64,000 nt of DNA, taken from positions 62,001 through 126,000 of the forward strand of contig NZ_CP081942.1 in NCBI RefSeq assembly GCF_020386635.1, read 5' to 3'. Made by a program: the position numbers and the translations under genes. A model generated the notes under the pieces. That model had not been told where the DNA came from. It worked only from the letters and a program-made list of their open reading frames with translations, and ran no database searches. The stretch comes from Pseudomonas sp. MM211. Lineage in GTDB: Bacteria > Pseudomonadota > Gammaproteobacteria > Pseudomonadales > Pseudomonadaceae. This document shows, in pieces, positions 11,385-21,920 of the stretch; position 1 is the first letter of the stretch, and every line of letters starts with the position of its first letter.

Positions 11385-11589
11385 TTCACGATCTTTTAGG
11401 TGGCATAAAGAGACTGCCACAAGGCAGAAGCGGGCGGTGAGCAGAGTATATTTTGTAGGAGGGGCTTTAGCCCCGAGCTTTTTGGGGGTGCAAAGAGCTC
11501 GCGGCTAAAGCCCCTCCTACGAGTTACGCGGCTGGCCGCTATCGCCTTTTTGCAGGCAAAGCGCTGAATTCGAACCGAAAGATCGTGAA
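11385..11589. repeat. 205-bp MITE-like palindromic element (copy A)
   Basis: The ends TTCACGATCTTT (11385-11396) and AAAGATCGTGAA (11578-11589) are perfect 12-bp inverted repeats. The centre is a strong palindrome at 11455-11520 with arms GTAGGAGGGGCTTTAGCC and GGCTAAAGCCCCTCCTAC. The same element occurs in opposite orientation at about 30728-30942 and as a partial copy at about 24812-24945. No coding capacity. It fills the rlpA-like/lysR gap, and the central hairpin may act as a bidirectional stop for the two converging genes. Confidence 0.75.
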
Positions 11590-11595
11590 CAGACC

Positions 11596-12456
11596 CTAGA
11601 GCGCCGGATCCCAGCGCTGCGACCAGTCGGTATCCTGGGCGACGATCTCGCGCAGCAGGGCGAAGCTCTGCTGCAGAGCAGCCGAATCGCGCTCCCGGGA
11701 GTAGACCAGGTAAGTCGGATAACTGAACTCTGGCGCTTTACTCACCCGCTCGAGCACCTTCCTATCCAGATAGCTTTGCACCACCCGGGTACGGAAGTAG
11801 CCGGATCCACCGTGTTCCAAAATGTACTGCAACGCCAGCGGGCCGAGATTGAACGTTACCGGCGCACGTGCCTTGTCCGGCAAGGCACGGTCGTGTTGCG
11901 CGCGGAAGCTGTCACCCCAGTCGATGTAGACGTAGGGCTCCGGGTTCGACGCCTTCACCAGAATCAGCTTCTCTTCGAGCACCTGCTCGACCTGCATACC
12001 CGCCCAGTACGTGGGCTGATAGACCAATGCCGCATCCAACACGCCCAACTCTACCTGCCGCAACAGACTCGCACCTTCGGCAATCTGCGCGCGCACCGCG
12101 TAACCGTCGATATTCTCGCGAATCGCGCTCACCCAGCGCAGCATCAGCGGGTTGCACAGGCTGACCTCGCCGCCGATATGGATGACGTTGTGATAACCAT
12201 CCGGCAACGGTAGATCACGCTGCGCGGCCTCCCAGGTCTGCTGGATCTGGTTGGCATAGGTGACGAATGCCTCACCGTCGGCCGTCAGTCGCGCGCCCGC
12301 GCGGTTACGCACGAACAGCGTGCTGCCGAGGTGACTTTCGAGCTTCTGGATGCGCGCGGTGATTGCTGTCTGGGTGACATGCAAGCGTTCGGCAGCGGCA
12401 ATGAAGCTGCCGCTGCGGACGATTTCCAGAAAGGTGCGGGTAAGGTCGATATCCAT
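11596..12456 (-). CDS. LysR-family transcriptional regulator
   Basis: A 286-residue protein with an N-terminal winged helix-turn-helix (residues 1-60; FLEIVRSGSFIAAAERLHVTQTAITARIQ region) and a LysR substrate-binding domain (about 90-280). It begins MDIDLTRTFLEIV, as many LysR proteins do. The effector and targets cannot be read from the sequence. It lies alone between two repeat elements; no divergent partner gene is adjacent, because the MITE-like element and the HPP gene lie upstream in the same orientation. Confidence 0.9.
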   Translation of the reverse strand: MDIDLTRTFLEIVRSGSFIAAAERLHVTQTAITARIQKLESHLGSTLFVRNRAGARLTADGEAFVTYANQIQQTWEAAQRDLPLPDGYHNVIHIGGEVSLCNPLMLRWVSAIRENIDGYAVRAQIAEGASLLRQVELGVLDAALVYQPTYWAGMQVEQVLEEKLILVKASNPEPYVYIDWGDSFRAQHDRALPDKARAPVTFNLGPLALQYILEHGGSGYFRTRVVQSYLDRKVLERVSKAPEFSYPTYLVYSRERDSAALQQSFALLREIVAQDTDWSQRWDPAL

Positions 12457-12546
12457 CTTCGCTGAGCCAGCGCGGTTGGCGCTGACGACTCCTCAAGCCT
12501 GATTCGGCATGCAGTGTAAGGGGGCAAGGCGAATCATTCGATGTCT

Positions 12547-12814
12547 TAGGGCCTGTTAACGCTACCGCGCAAGCCGCGTTGCTGCGCAAAATCTCGCCAA
12601 GCTAGGCGGAGGACGCAGGGAATGGTTGCTCCCTTACCAAGTCCTCCAACGACGCATGGCGAAATTTTTCGCGCAACCCACAGGGCCGGGCCCGTATTGC
12701 CGCGATACAGCGTTTCTCGCCGACTCATTTAGCCCGCTAAACTTCGCGGCTCGTGCCTTGCCTCGCGGCAATACGGGCTCCGGCGCGGTCGTGCGGTAGT
12801 GTTAACAGGCCCTA
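12547..12814. mobile_element. 268-bp MITE-like element with 4-bp target duplication
   Basis: Terminal inverted repeats TAGGGCCTGTTAAC (12547-12560) and its inverse (12801-12814), extending imperfectly over about 23 bp. Flanked on both sides by GTCT (12543-12546 and 12815-12818). Inside is a second inverted pair around CCCGTATTGCCGCGA / TCGCGGCAATACGGG. There is no open frame for a transposase, so it should be a non-autonomous derivative mobilised in trans. Its right end supplies the stop codon of the HPP/CBS gene. Confidence 0.75.
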
Positions 12815-13942
12815 GTCTAGGTGTCTGAGCAGATCGCGATGCAGCGCCGCCACCAGGTCGGTCTGGGTGATCATCCCCACCAAAGACCCGTCATCCAGTA
12901 CAGGCAGGCAATGCAGGCCATCGTCTGAGAGCAATGCGATCAGGTCGACAACGTGGGCATCGACATCGACCGACTGCACGGGCGAGGTCATCAGCTCGCC
13001 GAGCACTTGCTTCTTCTGCAGGCCGAGCATTGCGCGCACATTGAAGCTGTTGGCACGTATGGCGCCGACCAGATCCACCAGGCTGACGATACCGACCAGC
13101 TGCTTGTTCTTGTCGAGAATCGGCAAGGCTTTGAGGCCGTGATGAGTGAGCAGGTACAGGCCTTTGGCGATGGCCGTTTCCGGCGTGGCGTAGACCAGAT
13201 CGCGGGACATCATCTGCCCGGCACGAATATCGCCCATGCTGCGGCGCAGCGCGTGTTTCTCGGTGCTGCGTACGATCAGCTCGAGGTCTTCGCGGGTGAT
13301 ATCGACGAACGAGCCCAACTCGTCCAGCGCGTGATCCAGGTCATCAGCATTGAAGCCTGCGCGCTCACTGGGCAGTGGATCGCGGGTGTGATGCGCCGCC
13401 GCTCCCGGATGCGGGCGAGGATAAGGCACACGCGTCAGGTTGTTGTAGAGCAGCGCGCAGGCCAGCAGGCCGAGGCCGGCGGTCATCGCCACCAGCGCCG
13501 GCTGCCAGAATGGCTCTCCGGGCGCTGGCGTGGCGAACACCATGCAGAAGGCGATGGCACCGGCTGGCGGATGCAGGCAACGCAACGGGCACATCAGCAA
13601 CAGGCTCAGGCCCAACGCCAGCGCGGCGCCAGCCAGGCTGTGATCGATGAAGTGGGTGACCGTCAGAGCAACCACCGAGGCGCACAGATAGCTGCCGAGG
13701 ATCGACCAGGGCTGCGCCAGCGCACCGGAAGAGACAGCGAACAACAGCACGGCCGAAGCCGCCAGCGGGCCGGAAAAATGCACGGTCATGTGCAGACCGA
13801 ACAGATGGCTGCACACCCAGGTACTGAACAGAAAACCCGCCGCAGCACCGAATGCGGCACGGCTCCATTCACCAGGTCGGGTATGCAGGGAATCAGGCAG
13901 TAAGGCAGACAGCCACTGGGGGAAATGCGCTGAGGATTTCAT
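12812..13942 (-). CDS. HPP-family membrane protein with two CBS domains
   Basis: A 376-residue protein. Four to five membrane segments occupy about residues 25-175 and include the family motif CLHPPAGA (about 120). A cytoplasmic linker is followed by paired CBS domains (about 235-290 and 310-370), which usually bind adenine nucleotides. HPP proteins are implicated in nitrite transport in plants and cyanobacteria; the substrate here is unknown. The stop TAG lies exactly on the end of the MITE-like element. Before the insertion the frame would have run HLDIE-stop, so the insertion trimmed two residues without harming the CBS domain. Confidence 0.88.
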   Translation of the reverse strand: MKSSAHFPQWLSALLPDSLHTRPGEWSRAAFGAAAGFLFSTWVCSHLFGLHMTVHFSGPLAASAVLLFAVSSGALAQPWSILGSYLCASVVALTVTHFIDHSLAGAALALGLSLLLMCPLRCLHPPAGAIAFCMVFATPAPGEPFWQPALVAMTAGLGLLACALLYNNLTRVPYPRPHPGAAAHHTRDPLPSERAGFNADDLDHALDELGSFVDITREDLELIVRSTEKHALRRSMGDIRAGQMMSRDLVYATPETAIAKGLYLLTHHGLKALPILDKNKQLVGIVSLVDLVGAIRANSFNVRAMLGLQKKQVLGELMTSPVQSVDVDAHVVDLIALLSDDGLHCLPVLDDGSLVGMITQTDLVAALHRDLLRHLD

Positions 13943-13962
13943 CGGGTATCGTCGAAAAGATC

Positions 13963-13984
13963 GAGCCTTTCATACGAAAGGCTC
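13963..13984 (-). promoter_or_regulatory. Hairpin in the leader of the HPP/CBS gene
   Basis: GAGCCTTTC and GAAAGGCTC form a perfect 9-bp stem with a 4-base loop ending 20 bp upstream of the HPP start codon. It may influence translation, or terminate transcripts coming from upstream; no T-tract follows on the minus strand. Confidence 0.4.
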
Positions 13985-14193
13985 GCCGAGAACCGCTACT
14001 GGCGGTTAGCAGGAGTATCCATCCCTGGATGATGTAATCGTCTGTTTGCAACCTTGCCTGCTTCAGCAGAGAAACTGATGCAGGCGACGCAACGGAGTGT
14101 GACGGCCAAGGAAAGCTTCATCAAACGAATAATAATGAAGTATGGATAAGGTTTTTTTGATATCAAACCATGGAGAGGACGAAGCGATGCCTT

Positions 14194-14264
14194 GTAGCCT
14201 GGGTTGAGCGCAGCGATACCCGGGAGAGGGTGCCCTGGGTATCGCTATGCTCAACCCAGGCTAC
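14194..14264. repeat. 71-bp palindromic repeat (GTAGCCTGGGTTGAGC family, copy 1)
   Basis: Long inverted repeat with arms GTAGCCTGGGTTGAGC and GCTCAACCCAGGCTAC plus an inner pair AGCGATACCC / GGGTATCGCT. It lies 18 bp downstream of the magF stop, where it could serve as a terminator-like or RNA-stabilising hairpin. A second copy sits inside the dpp operon at 35926-35996. The rest of the 339-bp gap 13943-14281 holds no gene I can support. Confidence 0.75.
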
Positions 14265-14281
14265 GTTTGGATAGCAGCCGC

Positions 14282-15079
14282 TTACGGATAGCTGAAGCTT
14301 TTCACCAGGGTCAGCTCACCCGGCGTACGCATCGGTACGAGGAAGCTCTGCTGTTTTTCGTTGACCGTGCCTTCTTCGCTGATCACGGTGATCTGCCCGG
14401 TGGTGAGAATCTGCTGGGCGCTGCTCTCGCCATTTTCGTCGTAGCTGTAACCGCCGCCGTAGTAGTTCACGTAGACCAGGTACTGGCCCTTGAGCGGTGT
14501 TGGCGTGGCGATCATTTCCGGGCCGTAGCCGGTGGTCACGTCGACATCCAGGGCAGCACCGTTGGCCAGGGAGCGCTCGCCGTACCAGACGTGGCCGCCG
14601 TCGGGGGTCACCAGATGCAGGTCGAGGTCGGTGTTGTCGCTGTCCCATGACAGCACCACGCGCAAGCGCGCCGGGGTTTCGCCGCTGCCGTTGTTGTAGA
14701 ACTGTACGCGGCGACGCTGCCCGCCATCCGGGCTGCGCACCTCGACGTTGTTGCTGCCCTCGGAGAACACGAAGGGCCGATCGAAGCTGCCATCTTCGGC
14801 GATCTTCAGCGGCATGCTGACACCATTGACCACCAGCCGGCCGGGGGCCTTGCCGTCCTTCTCCAGCGCGCTGATCGCGCCTTTGATGCGGGCGGTGTCG
14901 GCCTGATTGGCGGCGCTGTTGACGCTTGATGCCGGGTAGTTGACCTGCTGCATGAACTGCGCGCCGTCGCCACCGCCGACGCGCCAGCCGCTGCGTGGAG
15001 TATCGAGCTGCACCTCGGCCAGCGCGCACAGCGGCAGCAGGGTCAGGCAGAGAGCGAAACGGGGATTGATCAGGGCCAT
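14282..15079 (-). CDS. magF: YfaP-like DUF2135 protein (MagF)
   Basis: A 265-residue protein. The start is placed at MALINPRFALCLTLLPLCALAEV, which gives a signal peptide cleaved near residue 21. The mature part has an N-terminal beta-rich segment and a C-terminal DUF2135 domain with SWDSDNTDLDLHLVTPDGGH and VYVNYYGGGYSYDENG (about residues 130-215). Predicted periplasmic. It starts 4 bp after the magE stop and ends the mag operon. The same domain occurs in magA at the other end of the operon, so the operon is bracketed by two paralogues. In P. aeruginosa the MagABCDEF products associate around MagD; the precise role of MagF is not known to me. Confidence 0.88.
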   Translation of the reverse strand: MALINPRFALCLTLLPLCALAEVQLDTPRSGWRVGGGDGAQFMQQVNYPASSVNSAANQADTARIKGAISALEKDGKAPGRLVVNGVSMPLKIAEDGSFDRPFVFSEGSNNVEVRSPDGGQRRRVQFYNNGSGETPARLRVVLSWDSDNTDLDLHLVTPDGGHVWYGERSLANGAALDVDVTTGYGPEMIATPTPLKGQYLVYVNYYGGGYSYDENGESSAQQILTTGQITVISEEGTVNEKQQSFLVPMRTPGELTLVKSFSYP

Positions 15080-15083
15080 GGTG

Positions 15084-16742
15084 TCATTCCAGTAACAGGG
15101 TGCGGGCGAGGCCTTCGACATAGGCCTCGTCCTGTCCATTGGGGTGAGCGACGAACGCCAGGTGCAAGTATTCGTGGGTCAGGTCGAGGCGGTCTTGCAG
15201 CGAGAAAAAGCCGCGCACGAAGATGCGTTGCCGCTCGCGATCCACATAGGGCCGACCGGACGCCAGCTGGCATACGGTGAACTGCTGGATTTCCTCGTAA
15301 CCGGGCTCGCGATCCAGACGCGGGCGCCAGTCGCGGCGCTGCTTGCGCAGCCACTGCTCGGCGGCGGCAAGCGGTTGGCAAGCGGCTACCGGCTTGTCCC
15401 AGCGGCTCAGAGTGGCACGCGGGAAGGCGCGAGCCAGGATGGCGTCATAACCCAGGCCGCTACCAGCCTGCTCGACGGCCTGCGTCCAGGCCAGGCGATC
15501 AGGGCCGGGCTGAGAAGTGTGATAGGTCACCGGCGCGCCGGCCAGCACCAGATCGGCCGTCCACGCCGCGATATCCCGTGCGCCCTGACTGGCCGGGCGC
15601 GGCGCCACCCGCTGACTGGCGCTGCTGTCATCGATACGCAGACACTCGCCGCGCCGCCCGGCGCTCTGCAGCAGGTAAGTACGGGCAGCGATGGCCAATG
15701 CCTTGGCGGCTTCGGCGGGCTGCGCCGAGGCCTCGCGATCCAGCACGCGGGCGACATAGTCTTCGCGATCCAGGTGAGCGGTCAGCTGCAGTCCCTCGCC
15801 CGTGCGTTCGAGAAACAGCTCGCCATGGCTTTCGATGGGCAGGCGATTGCCGTTGGCGAATTCCACCTCGTAGCGACCATTGAGCGCACCCGGCTCTACC
15901 ACCGCGTCACCGCCCTCGCGCCTGAGCTGGCGCAGCGGATAGCGGGCGAACAGACGCACCTCGACACAACTTCCGGCTTCGCTCGGCCAGGGCGTGGGCA
16001 GCACCTGGCCGAGCGGCTCGGCGTAGCGCTTGAGTACCATCATGCTGGTGCCCGAGCCACCCGCCCAGACCGGTGTACCATCGGTCAGCCAGCCGGCGAA
16101 ACCACCCTGGCGCGCGAGGGGATCACCATCGGCCAGCCAGCTCCAGGTTTTTACCCGCAGCCGGCTGCCCAGGGCGCTGATGGCAGCACCGTCAGCGCTG
16201 CTGAGGATCACGTCCAGCAAGACCTTGCGCGCATCCGCCTGAGCCGGCAGTTGCGCGAGTTGAGCGAGCAGTTGCTGAACCGGCACGCGGGTTTCGGGAG
16301 CCAGTCGCTGGCGTTCGGCGATCCAGGCCGGAGCCTGGCGGGCCTGCCAGTAACGCGACCAGTCGCCCTCGGCCAGTTGCAGATTGTCCTGTTCGAAGTA
16401 CAGGCCACAGGATTTCACCAGTGCCTGATCGCGGTCGATGCTCTCGCCCGGGTTGCAGCAGTAGACCTCTTCCTTGCTCTGACCGCGGCACTGATAGCCG
16501 TTGTCAGTTTGCTTGGTGTCCACCAGATAGGCATACACGAACAGTTTCCACAGACTGCCCAGCGGCGCCTGCAGCGTAGCGGGCAGCGGCTCTCGACTGA
16601 TCAACCGTTGCCCGTCGAGGCGCAGCAGTTCGCTGCCATCGGCCGTTTGCCAGGCCAGCGACAGCGGCGCCTCACTGGCCATTGCCGCACCACCAACGGC
16701 GGCCAGCAATGCCAGCGAAGCGAGGATAGAACGCTTACTCAA
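15084..16742 (-). CDS. magE: YfaQ-like DUF2300 protein (MagE)
   Basis: A 552-residue protein from a TTG start at 16742 that overlaps the magD stop by 8 bases; this start gives a signal peptide ([22 protein letters not shown]). The longer open frame upstream is Cys/Arg-rich noise. Two DUF2300-type regions are visible; the first contains a Cys-rich [16 protein letters not shown] (about residues 85-100). The C-terminus ends [31 protein letters not shown], with an HEYLH segment resembling an HExxH metallopeptidase helix (HEYLH has one residue in place of the usual second histidine spacing, so activity is uncertain). Predicted periplasmic, in an operon with the macroglobulin MagD. Confidence 0.85.
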   Translation of the reverse strand: MSKRSILASLALLAAVGGAAMASEAPLSLAWQTADGSELLRLDGQRLISREPLPATLQAPLGSLWKLFVYAYLVDTKQTDNGYQCRGQSKEEVYCCNPGESIDRDQALVKSCGLYFEQDNLQLAEGDWSRYWQARQAPAWIAERQRLAPETRVPVQQLLAQLAQLPAQADARKVLLDVILSSADGAAISALGSRLRVKTWSWLADGDPLARQGGFAGWLTDGTPVWAGGSGTSMMVLKRYAEPLGQVLPTPWPSEAGSCVEVRLFARYPLRQLRREGGDAVVEPGALNGRYEVEFANGNRLPIESHGELFLERTGEGLQLTAHLDREDYVARVLDREASAQPAEAAKALAIAARTYLLQSAGRRGECLRIDDSSASQRVAPRPASQGARDIAAWTADLVLAGAPVTYHTSQPGPDRLAWTQAVEQAGSGLGYDAILARAFPRATLSRWDKPVAACQPLAAAEQWLRKQRRDWRPRLDREPGYEEIQQFTVCQLASGRPYVDRERQRIFVRGFFSLQDRLDLTHEYLHLAFVAHPNGQDEAYVEGLARTLLLE

Positions 16743-19700
16743 CGGTGACCTTCTGCAGGGTTGGCTCGGCTTCCAGCGCCTGCTGGCCCGGCGCGTACAA
16801 GCGCACATACCGGGCTGGCGGCAGCACGAACTCGCCCTTCTGCGAGAAGCGCACCAGATGGCGCAACACCAGCTCGCCCTGCAGGCTGTCCACCGGTACG
16901 GCATAGCTCAGCTCGCCCGGCTCGTTGCGCGCCTTCTCCAGCGCCGAGGCTTCATCGCCGCCCAGGCCGCTTACCTGGATGCCCCAGGTGGTGCGTTCGA
17001 CATCGGCGCCCGGTGGCAGCGGCACCTCCAGCATGCCGTAGCGCAGGGTCTGTTCCGATTCGCTGCTCAGGGTGATCTCGTCAAGATACAGACTGGAGCT
17101 GGAGATATCGTCCTTGTCTACTTCATGGGCGCTGAACACGAAGGCTTCATCGCTCTCGACCAACTCCAGCAGGCGGCGTTTGATGGTCACTGGCACAGCA
17201 CTCGGCACTGCCTGTGCGCTCTGGTAATCGATGCGCACCTCGCTCGGCTGATCCAGATCACCGGCCAGCACCAACGCCTGGGGCGGCTGAGCGCCGTTCC
17301 ACTGCCAGTAGGTTTCGCCAGTCGTGCCTTCCACGGCCCGCCAGTCGCCTTCCAGCACCAACGCGGGTTGCGTGCTACGCAGATCCAGCGACGGCTGCAG
17401 CCAGGTCAGCGCCAAAGCGCGCTCCAGGCTAGCCTGGGCAGGCGCCAGCTCACCGAGCAGACGCTGAGCCCGCTGGCGATCCGGGCCATCCAGATACAGA
17501 CCGACGGCGTCGACGAAGGGTGACTGGCTCTCAGCGAGACGCCCACGAACAGCATCCATCTGCGCGAGCAGCTCATCCGCTACCGGCACGCCAGCGCGCT
17601 GCGCCAGCTTGACGCCCAGCTCACGGGCAATCGCCAGACCGAGGGCGGAATCCGGTGCAGCCATCACCAGGCTGTCACCCTCGCCGAGCACCACTTCCTC
17701 GCCCTCGCCTGCCGCAGCCAGGTCATACACCAGCCCCTCAAGCAGGGTTTTCACCGGCAAGCCCATATCACGGGAGAACGCGATGATCAGCGCGCGTTGC
17801 AGCAACGGCGTGTCCTGAGCGCGTTTGGCATACAGTTCCAGCAGACGCTGCCAGTGCTCGGGCGGCAACGGGATCGCCAACGCACGGCTGGCGTGCCAGT
17901 CGGCGAAATAAGCGTAGGCGGTCAGGAAGGCGTCGCCATCGGCATCGCCGCCCCACCAGGTGAAGGTCGCTTCGGGCCCTGCCATCTGCACCAGGCGCAG
18001 GCGGCTGTTCTGCATGACCAGACGCAGGCGATCCTTGATCCGCGGCTCGCCCGCCGCCAGGGTCGGGTAAGCCAGGCTCAGCGGCAGCAGACGGCTGGCG
18101 GTCTGCTCGACACCGCCATAGGGATAGGCGAGCAGGTCATCCAGCGCCGCACCGAACAGGCCGGCGCCGCTGTCGTCCAGGCGTACCTGCACCTGGCTGG
18201 CATCGGCAGGCAATTGCAGCGCCGTGCTGCCTGGGAAAGCCGAAAGGCGCGTGCTGCGCACCTGCTGCCAGCCCGCTGCGACCGTGCGCAGATTCACTGA
18301 CAGCGCATCGGCCAATTTGTCGTCCTGGCGCAACTCGGCGCTGAAATCGCCAGTAGCGATCACCGCTTCTTCGACCGGCAGGTAGTTGATGCCCTTGGCC
18401 AGAACTACTTCACGGCGCTGCTCTTGCTCGCCGTGACGAATCAGCAGTTCGGCCTTGGCGCTCTCGCCCTGGTTGAAGGCGAACAGACCCAGTGCCGGTT
18501 TGTCGCCGACACGGAAGCGACTCGGCCCGCTCCACTTCAGGTACAGCGGCTTCTCCGAGCGCACGAACTGACGCTTCTGGCCGACCTGCCCGTCCGCGCT
18601 CACCGCCCGGGCGGTGATGCGCCAGCGGGTCAGCGAGTCGGGCATGCGGAAGCTGAAGCGTGCCTTGCCGTCTGCATCGGTAACCAGATCCGGCTGCCAG
18701 GAAGCGGTGTCGACCTCTTCGCGGCGCGGCCGCTCCAGTACCTTGACGCCCCGCTCGCTGCGGTTGGCGCGGCCCGGTGCACTTGGCGTACCCGGCAGGG
18801 CCAGGTCATAGCTGATGAACGACAAGCTGGCACTGGTGCGCACGTTGTTGCGCCGTGGGTGATAGAAGAACTGATCGATGCCCGGGGCGATTTCCGGCTG
18901 CAGGGCGTAGATCATCTCGTCCACAACGCTGACCGTCAGACGCGTCGGCACCGGCTTGCCTTCGAACAGAGTGCTCAGCTCGACGGTGACCAGTTCACCT
19001 GGCTGTACCACTTCCTTGTCGGTCTTGATGGCGATGTCGATCTGCGGCGTGGCGACCTTGATGCCGGCGTTCTGGAAGCTGTAGTCACCACCGCGGGTGT
19101 ACAGCGCGGAGAAGGTGATATTCGGCGAGAAATCATTGCCGACAGGAATTCGCGCACGGTACTGGGTATCGGACAGGCGCTCGAGTTTGAGCCAGTCGCC
19201 GCCCTTGGAGAGCAGTGCGGTGGCTTCGACCTTGTCACGTTCCAGGGTCAGCAGCGCGTCGCTGACCGGTTCTGGAAAGGTGATCAGGGCCAGGGCTTCG
19301 TCACCGGCCTGGTACTCGGCCTTATCGAGCACGATCTCGATAGTGCCGGCGACCGATTTGACGCCTTCGCCGCTCACCGAATGGCCAGTGGCGCCGAGGA
19401 TCAGCCCGCTGCTGTCCTTGAGGGTGATGCTGTAGGTGCCAGGGCGTTCGAAGCTCAGCTCAAAGCCCTTGGCATCCGCCGCCAGCTCGCCGTTGCCGGT
19501 GCTCTGGTCTTCCAGGCGCACCCACTCGTAACGGGCCGGTTTGCGTTCACTGGCGCCTTCGCTCTGATACGCGAAGTTCACCGCCTGACCGGCGGCGCTG
19601 AAGCGCTGCGGCGCGCTCAGGCGATAGCGGGCGGCGCCGCGCTCGATGAGGATTTCCTTGCTGGTCTTGACCCGGTAGGCGGCGCCGTCGCTGGCGAACA

Positions 19701-21261
19701 CGCTGAGCAGGTAGCGGCTGGGTTTGTCGGCGGCCGGCAGGTCGAGCACGGCGCGGCCCTGGCTATCGGTGCTCACTTCGCTGCTGGCTAGCTCGACCGG
19801 GAACTGACCGAGGTACTGCAGTTCGTTGTCGACCATCGACAGTTGCTGGGCGCGCAGGCTCAACTGCACCTTGGCATCCACCACCGGTTTGCCATCCGGG
19901 TAGAGAAGCACCAGGGCACCCTTGACCGGCTCGCCGGTGCGCAAGTCCTGCTTGTCCAGATTCAGCGACACTTCGAAGTGCGGCTTGATGTACTCGGCAA
20001 CCCGGAAGGCGCTGCTGTAAAGCTGGGCGCGATAGGCGAAGCGCAGCTCGTAGCCGCCAGCGACGGCGTTGTCCGGCAGCTGGAAGCGCCCCTGACCACC
20101 ACTGGCACCGTCGAAGTCGACCTTCTGGGTCTGCAGCACGGTGCCGTTGGCATCCAGCACGCTGAGACTGATCGGCGCAGTGTTGGCGGCCACCGACTCG
20201 CGGGCGTTCTTGAACTCACGACCAACGATCTTCACCTCGACCCAGTCGCCAGGGCGATACAGGGGGCGGTCGGTGAAGGCGTACAGCTTGGTGTCGTAGA
20301 TTTCGCTGTCGTAGTAGAAGTTTTCGGAGACGAACACACCGCCCTGGGCGTCCTCGCCGATCACGTAGGAGCGCTCCGGGCTGGCGTGGCCGAGGCGCAG
20401 CAGGCCTTGTGCGTCGGTCTTGCCACTGGTCATCACGCCCAGGCCATCACTCCACAGCAGCTTGGCATCAGCCACTGGCGTGCCCTGGTGCTTGTCAGCC
20501 GTCCACACCAGCAGCTCACCACCGGCGATCTTGCTGACCGCCACGGTGTTGGAAACGAACACCACGGTAGTGGCGCGGTACTTGCCGATGATCGCCTCGG
20601 CCAGGTACAGGCCCGGCTCCAGCTTGCCCAGCGGCACGTAGACGTTACCCGGCGCGACACTGACGAAGTTGCTCGACGAGCCGGACAGGTCGACGCCTGC
20701 AGGCGGCTCGATCGGTTTGGCTTCCCACAGCGGATAGCGGAACTCGGCCACCAGCGGCAGCCCCTTCATCGGCGCAAACTGCACCTGCGGGGTGAACTCG
20801 GTGGGCGCGGCGATGGCGCTGCCCATCTTCAGTTCGGGCGCTTCCTCGGTGACCTGCTTGCGCGACTCGTAGGAGAAGGCACGCTGCATCACCCGGCGTG
20901 ACTTGCGGTACCAGTTGTCCCACAGGTACGACAGGGTATTGGACAGCCCCTCGCCCTTGAACTGGCCCTCGGCGACCACGCGGTGCAGGTTCTTCTGGCG
21001 CTTGAGGAACTCCAGCGGCTGCTCGATGCGGTACAGGCGCATGTCCACGCCGCCGTAGCCTTCCATGCGATAGCGGCGGTAGTCGCGACCTGGCGCCTCG
21101 AGGCGCACGGTGGCCACTTCGTCGGCAGCGAAGCTCGAGTCGGCGAGCAGGAAGAACGATTCGCCGGAGAGCGGCGTGTAGTTGCTCGCCGGCACCTCGT
21201 CTTCCGCCTGAGCGGCCAGGGGCAACAGGGCCAGCAGCGCGACAGCCAGCAGGCGGTTCAT
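16735..21261 (-). CDS. magD: Bacterial alpha-2-macroglobulin MagD (YfaS type, no thioester)
   Basis: A 1508-residue protein. The ATG at 21261 begins [19 protein letters not shown], a signal peptide cleaved after AQA; it overlaps the magC stop as ATGA. It contains serial macroglobulin MG domains (about residues 150-850), the alpha-2-macroglobulin family segment [24 protein letters not shown] (about 925-950) and the TED helical domain (about 1020-1300). At the thioester site the sequence reads YGGVEQT instead of the CxEQ of thioester proteins, so covalent trapping is not expected. P. aeruginosa MagD also lacks the thioester and still binds proteases. Likely periplasmic, protecting against proteases together with MagABCEF. 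Confidence 0.93.
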   Translation of the reverse strand: MNRLLAVALLALLPLAAQAEDEVPASNYTPLSGESFFLLADSSFAADEVATVRLEAPGRDYRRYRMEGYGGVDMRLYRIEQPLEFLKRQKNLHRVVAEGQFKGEGLSNTLSYLWDNWYRKSRRVMQRAFSYESRKQVTEEAPELKMGSAIAAPTEFTPQVQFAPMKGLPLVAEFRYPLWEAKPIEPPAGVDLSGSSSNFVSVAPGNVYVPLGKLEPGLYLAEAIIGKYRATTVVFVSNTVAVSKIAGGELLVWTADKHQGTPVADAKLLWSDGLGVMTSGKTDAQGLLRLGHASPERSYVIGEDAQGGVFVSENFYYDSEIYDTKLYAFTDRPLYRPGDWVEVKIVGREFKNARESVAANTAPISLSVLDANGTVLQTQKVDFDGASGGQGRFQLPDNAVAGGYELRFAYRAQLYSSAFRVAEYIKPHFEVSLNLDKQDLRTGEPVKGALVLLYPDGKPVVDAKVQLSLRAQQLSMVDNELQYLGQFPVELASSEVSTDSQGRAVLDLPAADKPSRYLLSVFASDGAAYRVKTSKEILIERGAARYRLSAPQRFSAAGQAVNFAYQSEGASERKPARYEWVRLEDQSTGNGELAADAKGFELSFERPGTYSITLKDSSGLILGATGHSVSGEGVKSVAGTIEIVLDKAEYQAGDEALALITFPEPVSDALLTLERDKVEATALLSKGGDWLKLERLSDTQYRARIPVGNDFSPNITFSALYTRGGDYSFQNAGIKVATPQIDIAIKTDKEVVQPGELVTVELSTLFEGKPVPTRLTVSVVDEMIYALQPEIAPGIDQFFYHPRRNNVRTSASLSFISYDLALPGTPSAPGRANRSERGVKVLERPRREEVDTASWQPDLVTDADGKARFSFRMPDSLTRWRITARAVSADGQVGQKRQFVRSEKPLYLKWSGPSRFRVGDKPALGLFAFNQGESAKAELLIRHGEQEQRREVVLAKGINYLPVEEAVIATGDFSAELRQDDKLADALSVNLRTVAAGWQQVRSTRLSAFPGSTALQLPADASQVQVRLDDSGAGLFGAALDDLLAYPYGGVEQTASRLLPLSLAYPTLAAGEPRIKDRLRLVMQNSRLRLVQMAGPEATFTWWGGDADGDAFLTAYAYFADWHASRALAIPLPPEHWQRLLELYAKRAQDTPLLQRALIIAFSRDMGLPVKTLLEGLVYDLAAAGEGEEVVLGEGDSLVMAAPDSALGLAIARELGVKLAQRAGVPVADELLAQMDAVRGRLAESQSPFVDAVGLYLDGPDRQRAQRLLGELAPAQASLERALALTWLQPSLDLRSTQPALVLEGDWRAVEGTTGETYWQWNGAQPPQALVLAGDLDQPSEVRIDYQSAQAVPSAVPVTIKRRLLELVESDEAFVFSAHEVDKDDISSSSLYLDEITLSSESEQTLRYGMLEVPLPPGADVERTTWGIQVSGLGGDEASALEKARNEPGELSYAVPVDSLQGELVLRHLVRFSQKGEFVLPPARYVRLYAPGQQALEAEPTLQKVTVE

Positions 21262-21920
21262 CGTGCGAGGAAATTCAGCCGATAGATGCCGATAAAGTTG
21301 GGGTTGGCGTCGTCGGGTATCCATCGGGTGTCCTTCCATGTCATGAGTTGTTGCAGGCTGACGGCACGCATGCCGTTATCCGTGGGAGTGGTGGTGCCGG
21401 TGTGGTAAACGATGTCGCGGCCCATCCAGATCATCAGGTGCTGATCATCGCCCTGATCGAAGAACATCAGGTCGCCGGGGCGTGCCTGGTTCAGATCGCG
21501 GCCGACCAACTGGCTGTTGAACTGGATCATCTTGATCGCATTAACGTACGGCCCTTGCTTGCCGCCGCCCTGCTGCCAGTTCTGCGCCAGACGCCGCTGG
21601 GCGTCGTCCAGTTCCAGCTCTGGCGGCAGGTAGCGATTGGACAGGCCATTGGCGTGCAGCCACTTGGCGTCATGCACCTTGAGCGCTTCGTTGGCAGCGA
21701 AACGCACCAGGCCAACGCAGTCCTGCTGGTGCCAGCGCGGGCTTGGCCCCTGGCGCAGCTGTTCCTGGGCGATACGTACGAACCAGGCGCGGAAGATCTG
21801 CGACTGTTCGGGGTTCAGGCCGGGCGCCGAGTCGGGCGTTGGCTCGGCGCGGGCGCAGAGGCTCAACGCCATGAACATGGCGAAGAGGCCGACAAGAATG
21901 GGTTTCAAAGGGAGCGCCAT
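21258..21920 (-). CDS. magC: YfaT-like DUF1175 protein (MagC)
   Basis: A 220-residue protein. I chose the ATG at 21920 ([27 protein letters not shown]) because a signal peptide follows directly; the frame is open to an earlier ATG at 21941. The mature protein has [17 protein letters not shown] with a conserved Cys and [29 protein letters not shown] with a His, a pattern like NlpC/P60 Cys-His peptidases. A periplasmic amidase or peptidase role is therefore an inference. It overlaps magB by 16 bases and magD by 4, so translation is tightly coupled. Confidence 0.87.
   Translation of the reverse strand: MALPLKPILVGLFAMFMALSLCARAEPTPDSAPGLNPEQSQIFRAWFVRIAQEQLRQGPSPRWHQQDCVGLVRFAANEALKVHDAKWLHANGLSNRYLPPELELDDAQRRLAQNWQQGGGKQGPYVNAIKMIQFNSQLVGRDLNQARPGDLMFFDQGDDQHLMIWMGRDIVYHTGTTTPTDNGMRAVSLQQLMTWKDTRWIPDDANPNFIGIYRLNFLAR

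Noticed and set aside
18424..19791. 455-codon open frame on the plus strand inside magD
   Set aside because: Antisense shadow of the macroglobulin gene, with no ribosome site and no motif.
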